A stretch of 64,000 bases of DNA from Lachnospiraceae bacterium (GTDB taxonomy: Bacteria; Bacillota; Clostridia; Lachnospirales; Lachnospiraceae), in the NCBI GenBank assembly GCA_017558145.1, contig JAFYWF010000120.1, positions 1 through 64,000 on the forward strand, read 5' to 3'. The translations under genes and the position numbers were made by a program. Positions 36,335 through 45,301 of the stretch are shown one piece after another. Position 1 is the first letter of the stretch; every line of letters starts with the position of its first letter. The notes under the pieces were generated by a model, which saw nothing but the letters and a program-made list of their open reading frames with translations, was not told the origin of the DNA and did not search any database.

Positions 36335-38101
36335 ATGCGGAAAGAGGAAAAAACATATGAGAGCAAAGAATTATTACAACGATTTTCTCCTTATTTTAAG
36401 AATTATAAATTTGTTTTGTTTATGGATTTGTTTTGTGCAGCGCTTACTACTCTTTGTGAACTGATTTTACCATTGATTATGCGTTACATTACGAATGAGG
36501 GAATATCCAATTTGGCAGCGCTTTCGGTAAACACCATTGTAAGATTGGGAATTTTGTATTTGTTGCTTCGAATCATTGAATGTGCGGCAGGTTATTATAT
36601 GGCTGATATGGGGCATGTGATGGGTGCTTCCATAGAAACAGATATGAGAAGGGATGCTTATTGTCATTTACAGAAGCTTTCTGATACTTATTATAACAAC
36701 ACAAAAGTGGGACAGATTATGGGTCGCATTACCAATGATTTATTTGATGTAACGGAGTTTGCACACCATTGTCCGGAAGAATTTTTTATTGCAGGAATCA
36801 AAATTGTGGTTTCTTTTATTATTTTGACAAAAGTAAACGTGGGATTGACTGTGATAATTTTTTTGATTCTGCCATTAATGTTTTTTGTTTGCATGAAATT
36901 GAATTTTAGAATGAAAAGTGTATTTCGAAAACAAAGAAGTCATATTGGAGAATTAAATGCCAGAATTGAAGATAGTTTATTGGGACATAAGGTAGTAAAG
37001 GCTTTTGCCAATGAAGATGTGGAAAAAGCAAAATTCGAGGTAGACAATTCAAAATTTTTGGATATCAAAAGAGTTTCATATCGCTATATGTCACAGTTTC
37101 AAATTGGTGTAAAAGTCTTTGACGGATTAATGTATTTAAGTGTGTTGGTAGCCGGTGGTGTTTTCATGGTAAAAGAAATGATATCACCGGGAGATTTGGT
37201 AGCTTATATGTTATATGTGACGACCTTGATTGCTACCATTCGAAGAATTATTGAATTTGCAGAACAGTTTCAAAGAGGTATGACGGGAATTGAAAGATTT
37301 TTACAGATTATGGATGCTGATATTGAGATTTTTGATGAACCGGATGCCAAAGAAATGGAAAATCCCAAAGGAAATATTGTATTTGAGAATGTTGAATTTG
37401 AATATCCGGACGATCATAACCAAGTTTTCCATAGCTTGAATTTGGAAATCAAAGCAGGAGAAAAGGTTGCGATTGTAGGTCCCAGTGGTGGGGGAAAAAC
37501 GACTCTTTGTAATTTGATTCCAAGATTTTATGATGTGACGAAGGGAAATATTTATATCGATGGAGAAAATATAAAGAAGTTTACTTTAAAAAGTCTTCGT
37601 CAGAACATTGGAATGGTACAACAAGATGTATATTTATTTTCCGGCACCATTTATGAGAATATTGCTTACGGAAAACAGGGAGCAACCAAAGAGGAAGTAA
37701 TGGCTGCAGCACAACAGGCAGGAGCTCATGAATTTATTGAAAAATTAAAGGATGGATATGATACCTATGTAGGAGAGCGAGGAGTAAAATTATCCGGGGG
37801 ACAAAAGCAGCGTATTAGTATTGCCAGAGTGTTTTTGAAAAACCCACCTATGATTATTTTAGATGAGGCAACTTCTGCTTTGGATAACGAAAGTGAATTT
37901 GCTGTAGCCAAATCTTTAGCAAAATTGTCAGAGGGGCGAACGACTTTAACTATTGCTCATAGATTAAGCAGTATTAAAAATTCAGATCGTATATTAGTAT
38001 TAACGGAAGAAGGAATTGTAGAAGAAGGAAATCATGAAAGTTTATTGGAATTAAAGGGGATTTATCATCATTTCTATATGACAGCCAATGCTTTGAAATA
38101 A
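36335..38101 (+). CDS. ABC transporter, fused permease and ATPase (MsbA/MDR type)
   Basis: A 588-residue type IV ABC exporter half-transporter. Six transmembrane segments lie within residues 20-300, followed by a nucleotide-binding domain: Walker A GPSGGGKTT, Q-loop QQDVYLFSGT, signature LSGGQKQR, Walker B/D-loop ILDEATSALDNESE and switch TIAHRLSS. It would act as a homodimer, since no partner gene adjoins it. Substrate unknown (lipid, drug or peptide). The start has an AAGGAGG site; a palindrome lies in the promoter region. Confidence 0.94.
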   Translation: MRKEEKTYESKELLQRFSPYFKNYKFVLFMDLFCAALTTLCELILPLIMRYITNEGISNLAALSVNTIVRLGILYLLLRIIECAAGYYMADMGHVMGASIETDMRRDAYCHLQKLSDTYYNNTKVGQIMGRITNDLFDVTEFAHHCPEEFFIAGIKIVVSFIILTKVNVGLTVIIFLILPLMFFVCMKLNFRMKSVFRKQRSHIGELNARIEDSLLGHKVVKAFANEDVEKAKFEVDNSKFLDIKRVSYRYMSQFQIGVKVFDGLMYLSVLVAGGVFMVKEMISPGDLVAYMLYVTTLIATIRRIIEFAEQFQRGMTGIERFLQIMDADIEIFDEPDAKEMENPKGNIVFENVEFEYPDDHNQVFHSLNLEIKAGEKVAIVGPSGGGKTTLCNLIPRFYDVTKGNIYIDGENIKKFTLKSLRQNIGMVQQDVYLFSGTIYENIAYGKQGATKEEVMAAAQQAGAHEFIEKLKDGYDTYVGERGVKLSGGQKQRISIARVFLKNPPMIILDEATSALDNESEFAVAKSLAKLSEGRTTLTIAHRLSSIKNSDRILVLTEEGIVEEGNHESLLELKGIYHHFYMTANALK

Positions 38102-38217
38102 AATATTGTGAAAAGTCTTTATAAAATATATGAGAATAGACCTATATAACGCAAAATGGTGTATAATAGAGTTAAGAATAACATATACACATAGCAACCA
38201 TCTCGGGAGGTGTTTTT

Positions 38218-39822
38218 ATGGAACTGATGTTTATTGGAGCAACCCATGAGGTTACAGGAAGTTGTCACTATCTGAATGTAGGGAAAAAACATATTTTAGT
38301 GGACTATGGAATGGAGCAAGGTATTAATTATTTTGAAAATGTTGATTTGCCGGTTGATTCTGCCATGATAGATTATGTTTTTCTTACACATGCTCATGTG
38401 GACCATTCGGGATATTTACCGTTGTTGTACGCAAGAGGATTCCGTGGGCAAATTTATATGACTGAGGCCAGTGCTGATTTGTGTAGTATCATGCTTCGTG
38501 ATTGTGCACATATTCAGATGCAGGAAGCTGAGTGGAAAAATAGAAAAGCTCAAAGAAGTGCCAAATTACAGGTTACAGAACCATTGTATAATATGGAAGA
38601 TGCAGATGGTACTATTAAACGTATTATACCTTGTCCTTACGATAAAGAGATTGAGGTAGATGAAAATATTAGAATTCGTTTTACCGATATTGGACATTTG
38701 TTAGGATCCTCCAGCATTGAAGTATGGTTGACAGAAGATGGAATTACAAAAAAACTTGTATTTTCCGGTGACATAGGTAATATAAATCAGCCATTAATTA
38801 AGGATCCGGCTCTTACCGAAGAAGCAGATTATGTGATTATGGAGTCTACCTACGGAGATCGTTATCACTCTGTGGAACGACCTGATTATGTAAAAGAATT
38901 GTCATTGATTATACAAGACACCTTTGATAAAGGTGGAAATGTAGTGATTCCTTCTTTTGCAGTAGGAAGAACCCAGGAAATGTTGTATTTTTTACGACAG
39001 ATTAAAGAAAAAAATCTAATCCAAGGATATCAAGGATTTGAGGTTTTTGTAGATAGTCCTTTGGCTGTAGAAGCTACGGGAATTTTTCATCACAATGTAT
39101 ATTCCTGTTATGATGAAGAAGCCATGGAATTGGTACAAAAGGGGATTAATCCTATTGCTTTTCCGGGGCTGCGATTGTCTATTACCAGCGATGAATCTAA
39201 AGCAATAAACTTTGATGACAAACCTAAAGTGATTATTTCAGCATCGGGAATGTGTGAGGCAGGACGTATTCGCCACCATTTAAAACACAATTTATGGCGT
39301 CCGGAATGTACGGTATTGTTTGTAGGTTACCAGGCAGTTGGTACCTTGGGAAGAATGCTGGTAGATGGTGTGGAAGAAGTAAGATTATTCGGAGAAACGA
39401 TTGAGGTTAGGGCTAATATTACCAGATTAGCAGGAATCAGTGGTCATGCAGATAAAGGTGGTCTGTTAAAATGGGTGCAGGGATTTCAACGAAAACCACA
39501 GAAGGTATTTGTGGTACACGGTGAAGATTTGGTATGTGAATCGTTTACGAAATGCCTCAAGCAGGAATATGGTATCGATGCGTATGCTCCCTATAGTGGA
39601 ACCAGGTTTGATTTGATTGCCGGAAGATTTATTGTAGAGGAAGTGGCACGACCTGTAGAAAAGAAACCAAAGGCAAAACATGCTTCCGATGTATTCTCAA
39701 GATTATTGGCAGCCGGACAGCGTTTATTGGTTGTCATTGGAAAGAATGAAGGCGGAGCCAACAAGGATTTGGCAAAATTTGCAGATCAGATTAATTCCCT
39801 TTGTGATAAATGGGAAAGATAA
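38218..39822 (+). CDS. MBL-fold beta-CASP ribonuclease-like protein
   Basis: A 534-residue metallo-beta-lactamase/beta-CASP protein of the CPSF73-like bacterial group. The metal motifs HAHVDHSGYLP, GHLLGSSS and FSGDIGN are present, then the beta-CASP motifs around VDSPLAVEAT and ISASGMCEAGRIRHHL, and RMMBL-type GISGHADKGGLL. Family members act as RNA endo- or exonucleases; the exact target is unknown. A TATAAT-like box (38162-38167) and a GGGAGG site precede it. It looks monocistronic. Confidence 0.9.
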   Translation: MELMFIGATHEVTGSCHYLNVGKKHILVDYGMEQGINYFENVDLPVDSAMIDYVFLTHAHVDHSGYLPLLYARGFRGQIYMTEASADLCSIMLRDCAHIQMQEAEWKNRKAQRSAKLQVTEPLYNMEDADGTIKRIIPCPYDKEIEVDENIRIRFTDIGHLLGSSSIEVWLTEDGITKKLVFSGDIGNINQPLIKDPALTEEADYVIMESTYGDRYHSVERPDYVKELSLIIQDTFDKGGNVVIPSFAVGRTQEMLYFLRQIKEKNLIQGYQGFEVFVDSPLAVEATGIFHHNVYSCYDEEAMELVQKGINPIAFPGLRLSITSDESKAINFDDKPKVIISASGMCEAGRIRHHLKHNLWRPECTVLFVGYQAVGTLGRMLVDGVEEVRLFGETIEVRANITRLAGISGHADKGGLLKWVQGFQRKPQKVFVVHGEDLVCESFTKCLKQEYGIDAYAPYSGTRFDLIAGRFIVEEVARPVEKKPKAKHASDVFSRLLAAGQRLLVVIGKNEGGANKDLAKFADQINSLCDKWER

Positions 39823-39924
39823 GGTTAAGATAAAGTTAGGAAGATAAAAATATATTATCGTAATTGGGAAACCAAGAATTGATAGTGTAAGGAAAATAAG
39901 AAACAAGAGGAGAACAATCAAAAG

Positions 39925-40773
39925 ATGAGTTTAGCAGATCAGATTTTTATTAATATGTGCAAAGATATTTTAGAAAATGGCACTAGTACCGAAGGTGAAA
40001 AGGTAAGACCGAAATGGCCGGATGGCACCCCTGCCTATACGATAAAAAAATTTGGTGTGGTAAACCGTTATGACTTAAGAGAAGAGTTTCCATTGTTAAC
40101 CCTTCGGCGGACAGCATTAAAATCTGCCACAGATGAAATGCTTTGGATTTGGCAACAGAAATCTAATAATATTAATGATTTAAATAGTCATATTTGGGAT
40201 GAATGGGCAGATCCGGACGGATCCATCGGAAAAGCGTATGGCTATCAAATGGGAGTGAAGCATCAGTACAAAGAGGGAATGATGGATCAGGTTGACAGAG
40301 TGATTTATGATTTGAAGAATAATCCATTCAGTCGACGTATTATGACAAATATTTATGTTCATCAGGATTTGCATGAGATGAATTTATACCCTTGTGCTTA
40401 TAGCATGACCTTTAACGTGACTCAGAGAAAAGGAGAAGATAAATTAACTTTAAATGCAATTTTGAACCAACGTTCTCAGGATATTTTAGCAGCTAATAAC
40501 TGGAATGTAGTTCAGTATTCTGTGTTGGTGCATATGTTGGCTCAGGTATGTGATATGAATGTGGGAGAATTAGTACATGTAATTGCGGATGCCCATATTT
40601 ATGACAGACATATTCCAATTATTGAAGAGTTGATTACCAGACCTACCTATGATGCACCAAAGTTCACTTTAAATCCGGAGATTAAAGATTTTTATCAATT
40701 TACACGTCATGATGTATCTGTAGAAAATTATGTTACAGGTGAACAGGTGAAAGATATTCCGATTGCAATTTAG
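39925..40773 (+). CDS. thyA: Thymidylate synthase
   Basis: ThyA converts dUMP to dTMP using methylene-tetrahydrofolate. The 282-residue protein has the catalytic Cys157 in LYPCAYSM, the dUMP-binding RR pair in PFSRRIM, and the NQRSQDILAAN and HIYDRH segments. The folA gene starts 36 bp later, pairing dTMP synthesis with regeneration of the dihydrofolate it produces. The ribosome site GAGGAG lies slightly far from the ATG. Confidence 0.96.
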   Translation: MSLADQIFINMCKDILENGTSTEGEKVRPKWPDGTPAYTIKKFGVVNRYDLREEFPLLTLRRTALKSATDEMLWIWQQKSNNINDLNSHIWDEWADPDGSIGKAYGYQMGVKHQYKEGMMDQVDRVIYDLKNNPFSRRIMTNIYVHQDLHEMNLYPCAYSMTFNVTQRKGEDKLTLNAILNQRSQDILAANNWNVVQYSVLVHMLAQVCDMNVGELVHVIADAHIYDRHIPIIEELITRPTYDAPKFTLNPEIKDFYQFTRHDVSVENYVTGEQVKDIPIAI

Positions 40774-40809
40774 AAGTTTAGTGATAAAAGAAAAAGAGGG
40801 GAGCTTAAC

Positions 40810-41298
40810 ATGAACTTGATTGTTGCCGTAGATGAAAATTGGGCCATTGGGTATAAGAATGAATTGTTGATTCGTATTCCGGCAGATATGAAAATGTTTC
40901 GCCAGGAAACGACCGGAAAGGTGGTTGTGCTGGGAAGAAAGACATTAGAAACCTTTCCTAACGGGCAGCCCTTAAAAAACAGAACCAATATTATTTTATC
41001 TACAAAAGCAGACTATGAGGTAAAGGATGCCATTGTAGTACATTCTTTGGAAGAACTTTTAGATGAGTTAAAAAATTATTCATCGGAAGATATTTATATT
41101 ATTGGTGGAGAGACAGTATATCGTCAATTACTTCCTTACTGTAAAGTAGCTCATGTAACAAAGATTGATAGAAGTTATGAAGCAGATGCGTTCTTTCCAA
41201 ATTTGGATGCAGATCCGGCATGGAAAGTCACAGCTGAAAGTGATGAACAGAGTTATTTTGATACCACCTATGCTTTTGTAAAATATGAAAGGGTGTAA
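40810..41298 (+). CDS. folA: Dihydrofolate reductase
   Basis: DHFR reduces the dihydrofolate released by ThyA to tetrahydrofolate using NADPH. The 162-residue length is standard. Typical motifs: VAVDENWAIGYKNELL (N-terminal loop with the WAIG segment), GRKTLETFPN for cofactor binding, and IIGGETVYRQLL. The start has a GAGGGGAG site. It is co-transcribed with thyA and is the target class of trimethoprim. Confidence 0.96.
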   Translation: MNLIVAVDENWAIGYKNELLIRIPADMKMFRQETTGKVVVLGRKTLETFPNGQPLKNRTNIILSTKADYEVKDAIVVHSLEELLDELKNYSSEDIYIIGGETVYRQLLPYCKVAHVTKIDRSYEADAFFPNLDADPAWKVTAESDEQSYFDTTYAFVKYERV

Positions 41299-41361
41299 TT
41301 ATCAGAAATAGACAAAAGCTTGTTATAGCGGGATAAACGTAATAAGAAAGATGAGATTTTG

Positions 41362-41390
41362 TGTCCGTCCATTTTATGGGCGGACATTGG
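41362..41390 (+). terminator. Stem-loop after folA
   Basis: TGTCCGTCC (41362-41370) pairs with GGGCGGACA (41378-41386) with one G-U pair, followed by TTGGTTT. Confidence 0.65.
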
Positions 41391-41409
41391 TTTAGGTGGG
41401 TGATAAAGA

Positions 41410-43950
41410 ATGAAAAACAGATATTACTTAAATAATGATTGGAAATTCTGCAAGGAATACAATGATGAAATGATAAAAAAGGAGTATCAGGACAGTCATA
41501 TGCAGGAGGTGAGAATACCTCATACCTGCAAAGAATTACCTTTTCACTATTTTGATGAAGAAGATTATCAAATGCTATCCGGATATCGAAAATTCATATT
41601 AATACCAAAGGAATGGGAAAAAAAGCAATTATTGTTAACTTTTGAAGGAGTTGCACATGGATGTGAAGTGTTTATCAATGAAATAAAAGCAGGAGAACAT
41701 TTTTGCGGATATACAGCATTTACATTAGATATTTCTAAGCTTGTGGTTTACGGAGAAAAAAATCTTATTACGGTAAAAGTAGACAGCAGAGAAGATTTGA
41801 ATATTCCTCCCTTTGGAAATGTGATTGATTATATGACCTATGGTGGTATTTATAGGGATGTGTATTTAGAACTGAAAGAAGAAAATTACTTGCAAGAAGT
41901 TTTTTTGCATGAAGATGTACAAAAGATACAATGTACAATGCAAAAAATAGAAAAAGATCAAAGTAGTAAAATAAAAGTTTTAAGAACAGGGAATGTAATT
42001 TTATATACGAAATTAAAGTTGAAGCATGAGGAAGAGTATTTTATGCTTCGACAAACAGTAAACTTGTTTGAACATCAGGAGGCTTTTTTAGGCGAGTACA
42101 AAAATATAGAGCAAAGAAAAGAATATGTTTTCGAAAAAGCAGTTCCGGTAAATGCAATGGATGCAGAAATTGACTCGGATGGTTATTTTCATCTGCAATG
42201 GAAATTAAAGGATGTTCAGCTTTGGGATGTGCAAAATCCGGTGTTGTATGAAATAAATACGCAACTTTTTAAGGAGGAAACACTTCTAGATGAATCTAAA
42301 GTTATTTTTGGATTCCGAAAAGCAAGATTTCAAAAAAATGGATTTTATTTAAATGATCGCAAAATTCGTATTCGAGGATTAAACAGACACCAAAGCTATC
42401 CTTATGTAGGGTATGCTATGCCCGCTTCTATACAAAGAAATGATGCCGATATCTTAAAAAAAGAATTAGGATTAAATGCGGTACGAACTTCCCACTATCC
42501 TCAATCGCAAGATTTTATTCATAGATGTGATGAATTGGGATTATTGGTATTTACTGAAATTCCAGGATGGCAGTATATAGGTGATGAATCGTGGAAAAAT
42601 CAGGCAGTCAAGAATGTAAAGGATATGGTACTGCAATACCGCAATCATCCATCCATTATTCTTTGGGGTGTGCGAATCAACGAATCTGCGGATGACGATG
42701 AATTTTATATAAGAACGAACAAAGAAGCTAAAGTATTGGATCCATATCGAGCGACTGGAGGAGTAAGACGGCATAAAAAAAGCAGTTTGTTAGAAGACGT
42801 ATATACATACAATGATTTTGTACATTCGGGAAAAAATGTAGGCTGCGAGCCTAAGAAAAATGTTACTTCTGACACTGAAAAACCATACTTGATTACAGAA
42901 TACAATGGTCATATGTATCCTACCAAATCTTTTGATTGGGAAGAACATCGAACAGAACATGCCCTTCGTCATGCCAGAGTTTTGAATGCTGTGGCAGGCG
43001 AGGAAGATATTGCAGGAAGCTTTGGATGGTGTATGGCAGACTATAATACTCACAAAGATTTTGGTAGCGGAGACCGTATTTGCTATCATGGAGTTCTGGA
43101 TATGTTCAGGAATCCTAAATTGGCGGCATCTGTCTATGCTTCACAACAAGGGGAACAGCCGATTTTGACGTTGAGTACTTCTATGGATATAGGGGAACAT
43201 CCTGCCAGTAGTCGTGGGAAGAATTGGATTTTTACTAATGCAGACAGTGTGAAAATGTATAAAAATAATCGTTTTATAAAGGAATATAAGAAAGAAGATA
43301 GTTTTTGTAAGCATTTGGAACATGGTCCTATTTTATTAGATGATTTTATCGGTGATGGGATAGAAAAAGAGGAAAGATTTTCATCTAAAGTGGCAAAAGA
43401 ATTAACGAAAGCACTGAACTCCTTTGCCATCAATGGAATGGGAAATCTACCCTTAAAAACTGTGGTGACAGCTGCTAAAATGATGATTTTTCATGGAATG
43501 GATATGGCTGAAATGGAGATGATTTATACTAAATACGTTGGAGATTGGGGTGGTACCAGTACACAATATCGATTTGAAGCTATAAAGAATGGCAGGACCG
43601 TGGCTACAGTAGTTAAAGAACCAATGAAAAAGATGCAACTAGAAGTGCGTGTAGATCATGTGAATTTATTAGAAACGAAGAGCTATGATGTGGCGGCAGT
43701 GCGTTTTCGGATGTTAGATGAAAATAAGAATCTTCTACATTTTTATAATGAACCGTTGTATTTATCAGTAGAAGGACCGGTAGAAATTATTGGACCTAAG
43801 GTAATATCTCTAAAAGGTGGTATGGGAGGGACTTATATCAAAACTAAGGGAGAAGAGGAAAAAGCAACTTTAATTGTCAGCTCTCAACAAGCAGGAGAAG
43901 TCAAAGTTGAATTTGATGTAAGCATAGAAAAAACGGAAATGTTATTATAA
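41410..43950 (+). CDS. Glycoside hydrolase family 2 beta-glycosidase
   Basis: An 846-residue cytoplasmic family 2 glycosidase, with no signal peptide. An N-terminal jelly-roll sugar-binding domain, an immunoglobulin-like domain and a TIM barrel are visible, the barrel starting near RIRGLNRHQSYP. The acid/base is Glu425 in GVRINES and the nucleophile Glu497 in LITEYNGH. Members include beta-galactosidases and beta-glucuronidases; the glucuronidase NxK signature is not evident, so beta-galactosidase or another activity is more likely. It stands alone without transporter or regulator, unusual for a carbohydrate gene. Confidence 0.88.
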   Translation: MKNRYYLNNDWKFCKEYNDEMIKKEYQDSHMQEVRIPHTCKELPFHYFDEEDYQMLSGYRKFILIPKEWEKKQLLLTFEGVAHGCEVFINEIKAGEHFCGYTAFTLDISKLVVYGEKNLITVKVDSREDLNIPPFGNVIDYMTYGGIYRDVYLELKEENYLQEVFLHEDVQKIQCTMQKIEKDQSSKIKVLRTGNVILYTKLKLKHEEEYFMLRQTVNLFEHQEAFLGEYKNIEQRKEYVFEKAVPVNAMDAEIDSDGYFHLQWKLKDVQLWDVQNPVLYEINTQLFKEETLLDESKVIFGFRKARFQKNGFYLNDRKIRIRGLNRHQSYPYVGYAMPASIQRNDADILKKELGLNAVRTSHYPQSQDFIHRCDELGLLVFTEIPGWQYIGDESWKNQAVKNVKDMVLQYRNHPSIILWGVRINESADDDEFYIRTNKEAKVLDPYRATGGVRRHKKSSLLEDVYTYNDFVHSGKNVGCEPKKNVTSDTEKPYLITEYNGHMYPTKSFDWEEHRTEHALRHARVLNAVAGEEDIAGSFGWCMADYNTHKDFGSGDRICYHGVLDMFRNPKLAASVYASQQGEQPILTLSTSMDIGEHPASSRGKNWIFTNADSVKMYKNNRFIKEYKKEDSFCKHLEHGPILLDDFIGDGIEKEERFSSKVAKELTKALNSFAINGMGNLPLKTVVTAAKMMIFHGMDMAEMEMIYTKYVGDWGGTSTQYRFEAIKNGRTVATVVKEPMKKMQLEVRVDHVNLLETKSYDVAAVRFRMLDENKNLLHFYNEPLYLSVEGPVEIIGPKVISLKGGMGGTYIKTKGEEEKATLIVSSQQAGEVKVEFDVSIEKTEMLL

Positions 43951-43995
43951 TAATGAATATTTCATAATCAAAGTAAAACGGGTAATAAGGTAGTT

Positions 43996-44026
43996 AAAAA
44001 TAGGGCTGGTTTTCGAACCAGCCCTA
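43996..44026 (-). terminator. UUCG-type terminator of yerC
   Basis: Perfect 11-bp stem TAGGGCTGGTT (44001-44011) / AACCAGCCCTA (44016-44026) around TTCG on the plus strand. The A-run at 43996-44000 gives a T-tail on the minus strand, so it mainly serves the minus-strand gene. Confidence 0.88.
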
Positions 44027-44031
44027 TCAAA

Positions 44032-44331
44032 CTATTCTTCTGTGTCTTTATTCATTCTGTTAAATACTAATTCATAGCCATCATTACCATAATTTAAGGA
44101 ACGATTTACACGGCTGATAGTAGCGGTAGAAGCACCGGTTTTTTCAGCAATTTCCAAATAGGTTTTATGATCCTTTAACATGGATGCTACTTCAAAACGT
44201 TGAGAAAGAGAAAGAAGTTCATTTACAGTACATAAATCTTCAAAGAAACTGTAACATTCACTTCTGTCCTTTAAATGTAAAATTGCATCAAACAAAAAAT
44301 CTACGGCTTCTGTCTTAATTTTTTTATTCAC
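44032..44331 (-). CDS. yerC: YerC/YecD family TrpR-related regulator
   Basis: A 99-residue DNA-binding protein of the YerC/YecD family in the TrpR superfamily. The helical N-terminus (KTEAVDFLFDAILHLKD) and FFEDLCTVNELLSLSQRF are followed by the helix-turn-helix TYLEIAEKTGASTATISRV. GTG 44331 is chosen as start: it has GGAGG 8 nt upstream and gives the usual family N-terminus, whereas the upstream ATG at 44385 lacks a ribosome site. Two direct repeats of CTAAAGTTT lie in its promoter region. In other species the family is conserved but its regulon is poorly known. Confidence 0.88.
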   Translation of the reverse strand: MNKKIKTEAVDFLFDAILHLKDRSECYSFFEDLCTVNELLSLSQRFEVASMLKDHKTYLEIAEKTGASTATISRVNRSLNYGNDGYELVFNRMNKDTEE

Positions 44332-44371
44332 TACGGATACCTCCACTTCAATTCTTTGATACACCTCTGTT

Positions 44372-44395
44372 CTAAAGTTTAACATACTAAAGTTT
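44372..44395. repeat. Direct repeat upstream of yerC
   Basis: CTAAAGTTT occurs at 44372-44380 and 44387-44395 (15-bp period, about one and a half helical turns), 41-64 bp before the yerC start. Possible autoregulatory binding site. Confidence 0.4.
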
Positions 44396-44619
44396 TAAAG
44401 TAAAGAAGAAAATGGATTCTTTTTTGTATTTTATTACTAATAAAAAAAGATATTTTATCATTAGTTTTGTAAAAAAAGAATGACTTTTTATGTAGTTTTT
44501 GATACTATGTATTGTGAAAAAATAAAGCTATGTTGAAGAAATAAGATGATAGGAAAGAGAAGTTGATATGATGGTATATAGAAAGTCTCTTTGTTATCTT
44601 TAGTTAGACGTAAAGGAAA

Positions 44620-45231
44620 ATGGAAATGGAAAAAGACAGACAGGAAATATTAGATGAATTATTAAATAAATTAGATCAGCTGGCATATGTGAAGCCTGAG
44701 GAAATTCCGGGTGTTGATTTATATATGGATCAAGTTTTAAGTTTTATCAACGATAGAACACGATATCTTACTAGAAATCCGGAAGAAGATAAGATGTTTA
44801 CTAAAACAATGATTAACAATTATGCAAAGACAAAGATACTTCCACCACCAGTGAAGAAAAAATATTCCAAGGATCATATTATGTTACTTTTGTTAATTTA
44901 CTATTTTAAAGGTGTCTTATCTGTAAACGATACGGGAGAGCTGCTTGGTAAGATTACAGAAAAGTATTTTGGCAATACGGGAGAAATTGCGTTTCAGGAT
45001 ATTTATGAAGAAGTATTTCAGTTAGAAGAAGGGGCAATTGATTTTTTAAAGAGAGATATTGCAGAAAAATTTCATATTGCAGAAGGAACCTTTGAGGGGG
45101 CACCGGAAGAGGGCAGAGAGTTTTTTAAGACATTCGCTTTTATATGTTTACTCAGTTATGATGTGTTTATGAAAAAATTAATGATTGAGAAATTGGTAGA
45201 TGAATGTTGTAAAAAAGAAGATAAAGAATAG
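44620..45231 (+). CDS. DUF1836 domain-containing protein (MerR-like HTH)
   Basis: A 203-residue cytoplasmic protein of the DUF1836 family, common in Firmicutes and of unknown function. The N-terminal half contains a MerR-like winged-helix part (TMINNYAKTKILPPPVKK), suggesting DNA binding; the C-terminal half is helical. ATG 44620 is close to an AAAGGAAA site; ATG 44626 is an alternative. It lies alone between the divergent yerC and an orphan lipoprotein gene. The 234-bp gap before it contains only an AT-rich fold-back (44416-44481) and the yerC control region. Confidence 0.82.
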   Translation: MEMEKDRQEILDELLNKLDQLAYVKPEEIPGVDLYMDQVLSFINDRTRYLTRNPEEDKMFTKTMINNYAKTKILPPPVKKKYSKDHIMLLLLIYYFKGVLSVNDTGELLGKITEKYFGNTGEIAFQDIYEEVFQLEEGAIDFLKRDIAEKFHIAEGTFEGAPEEGREFFKTFAFICLLSYDVFMKKLMIEKLVDECCKKEDKE

Positions 45232-45301
45232 TACTGAAGAGTAGTAACATTAGCAAAAAAATAGCGTATATTATACTATCAGCAATTTTTAGGAGAATTT
45301 T

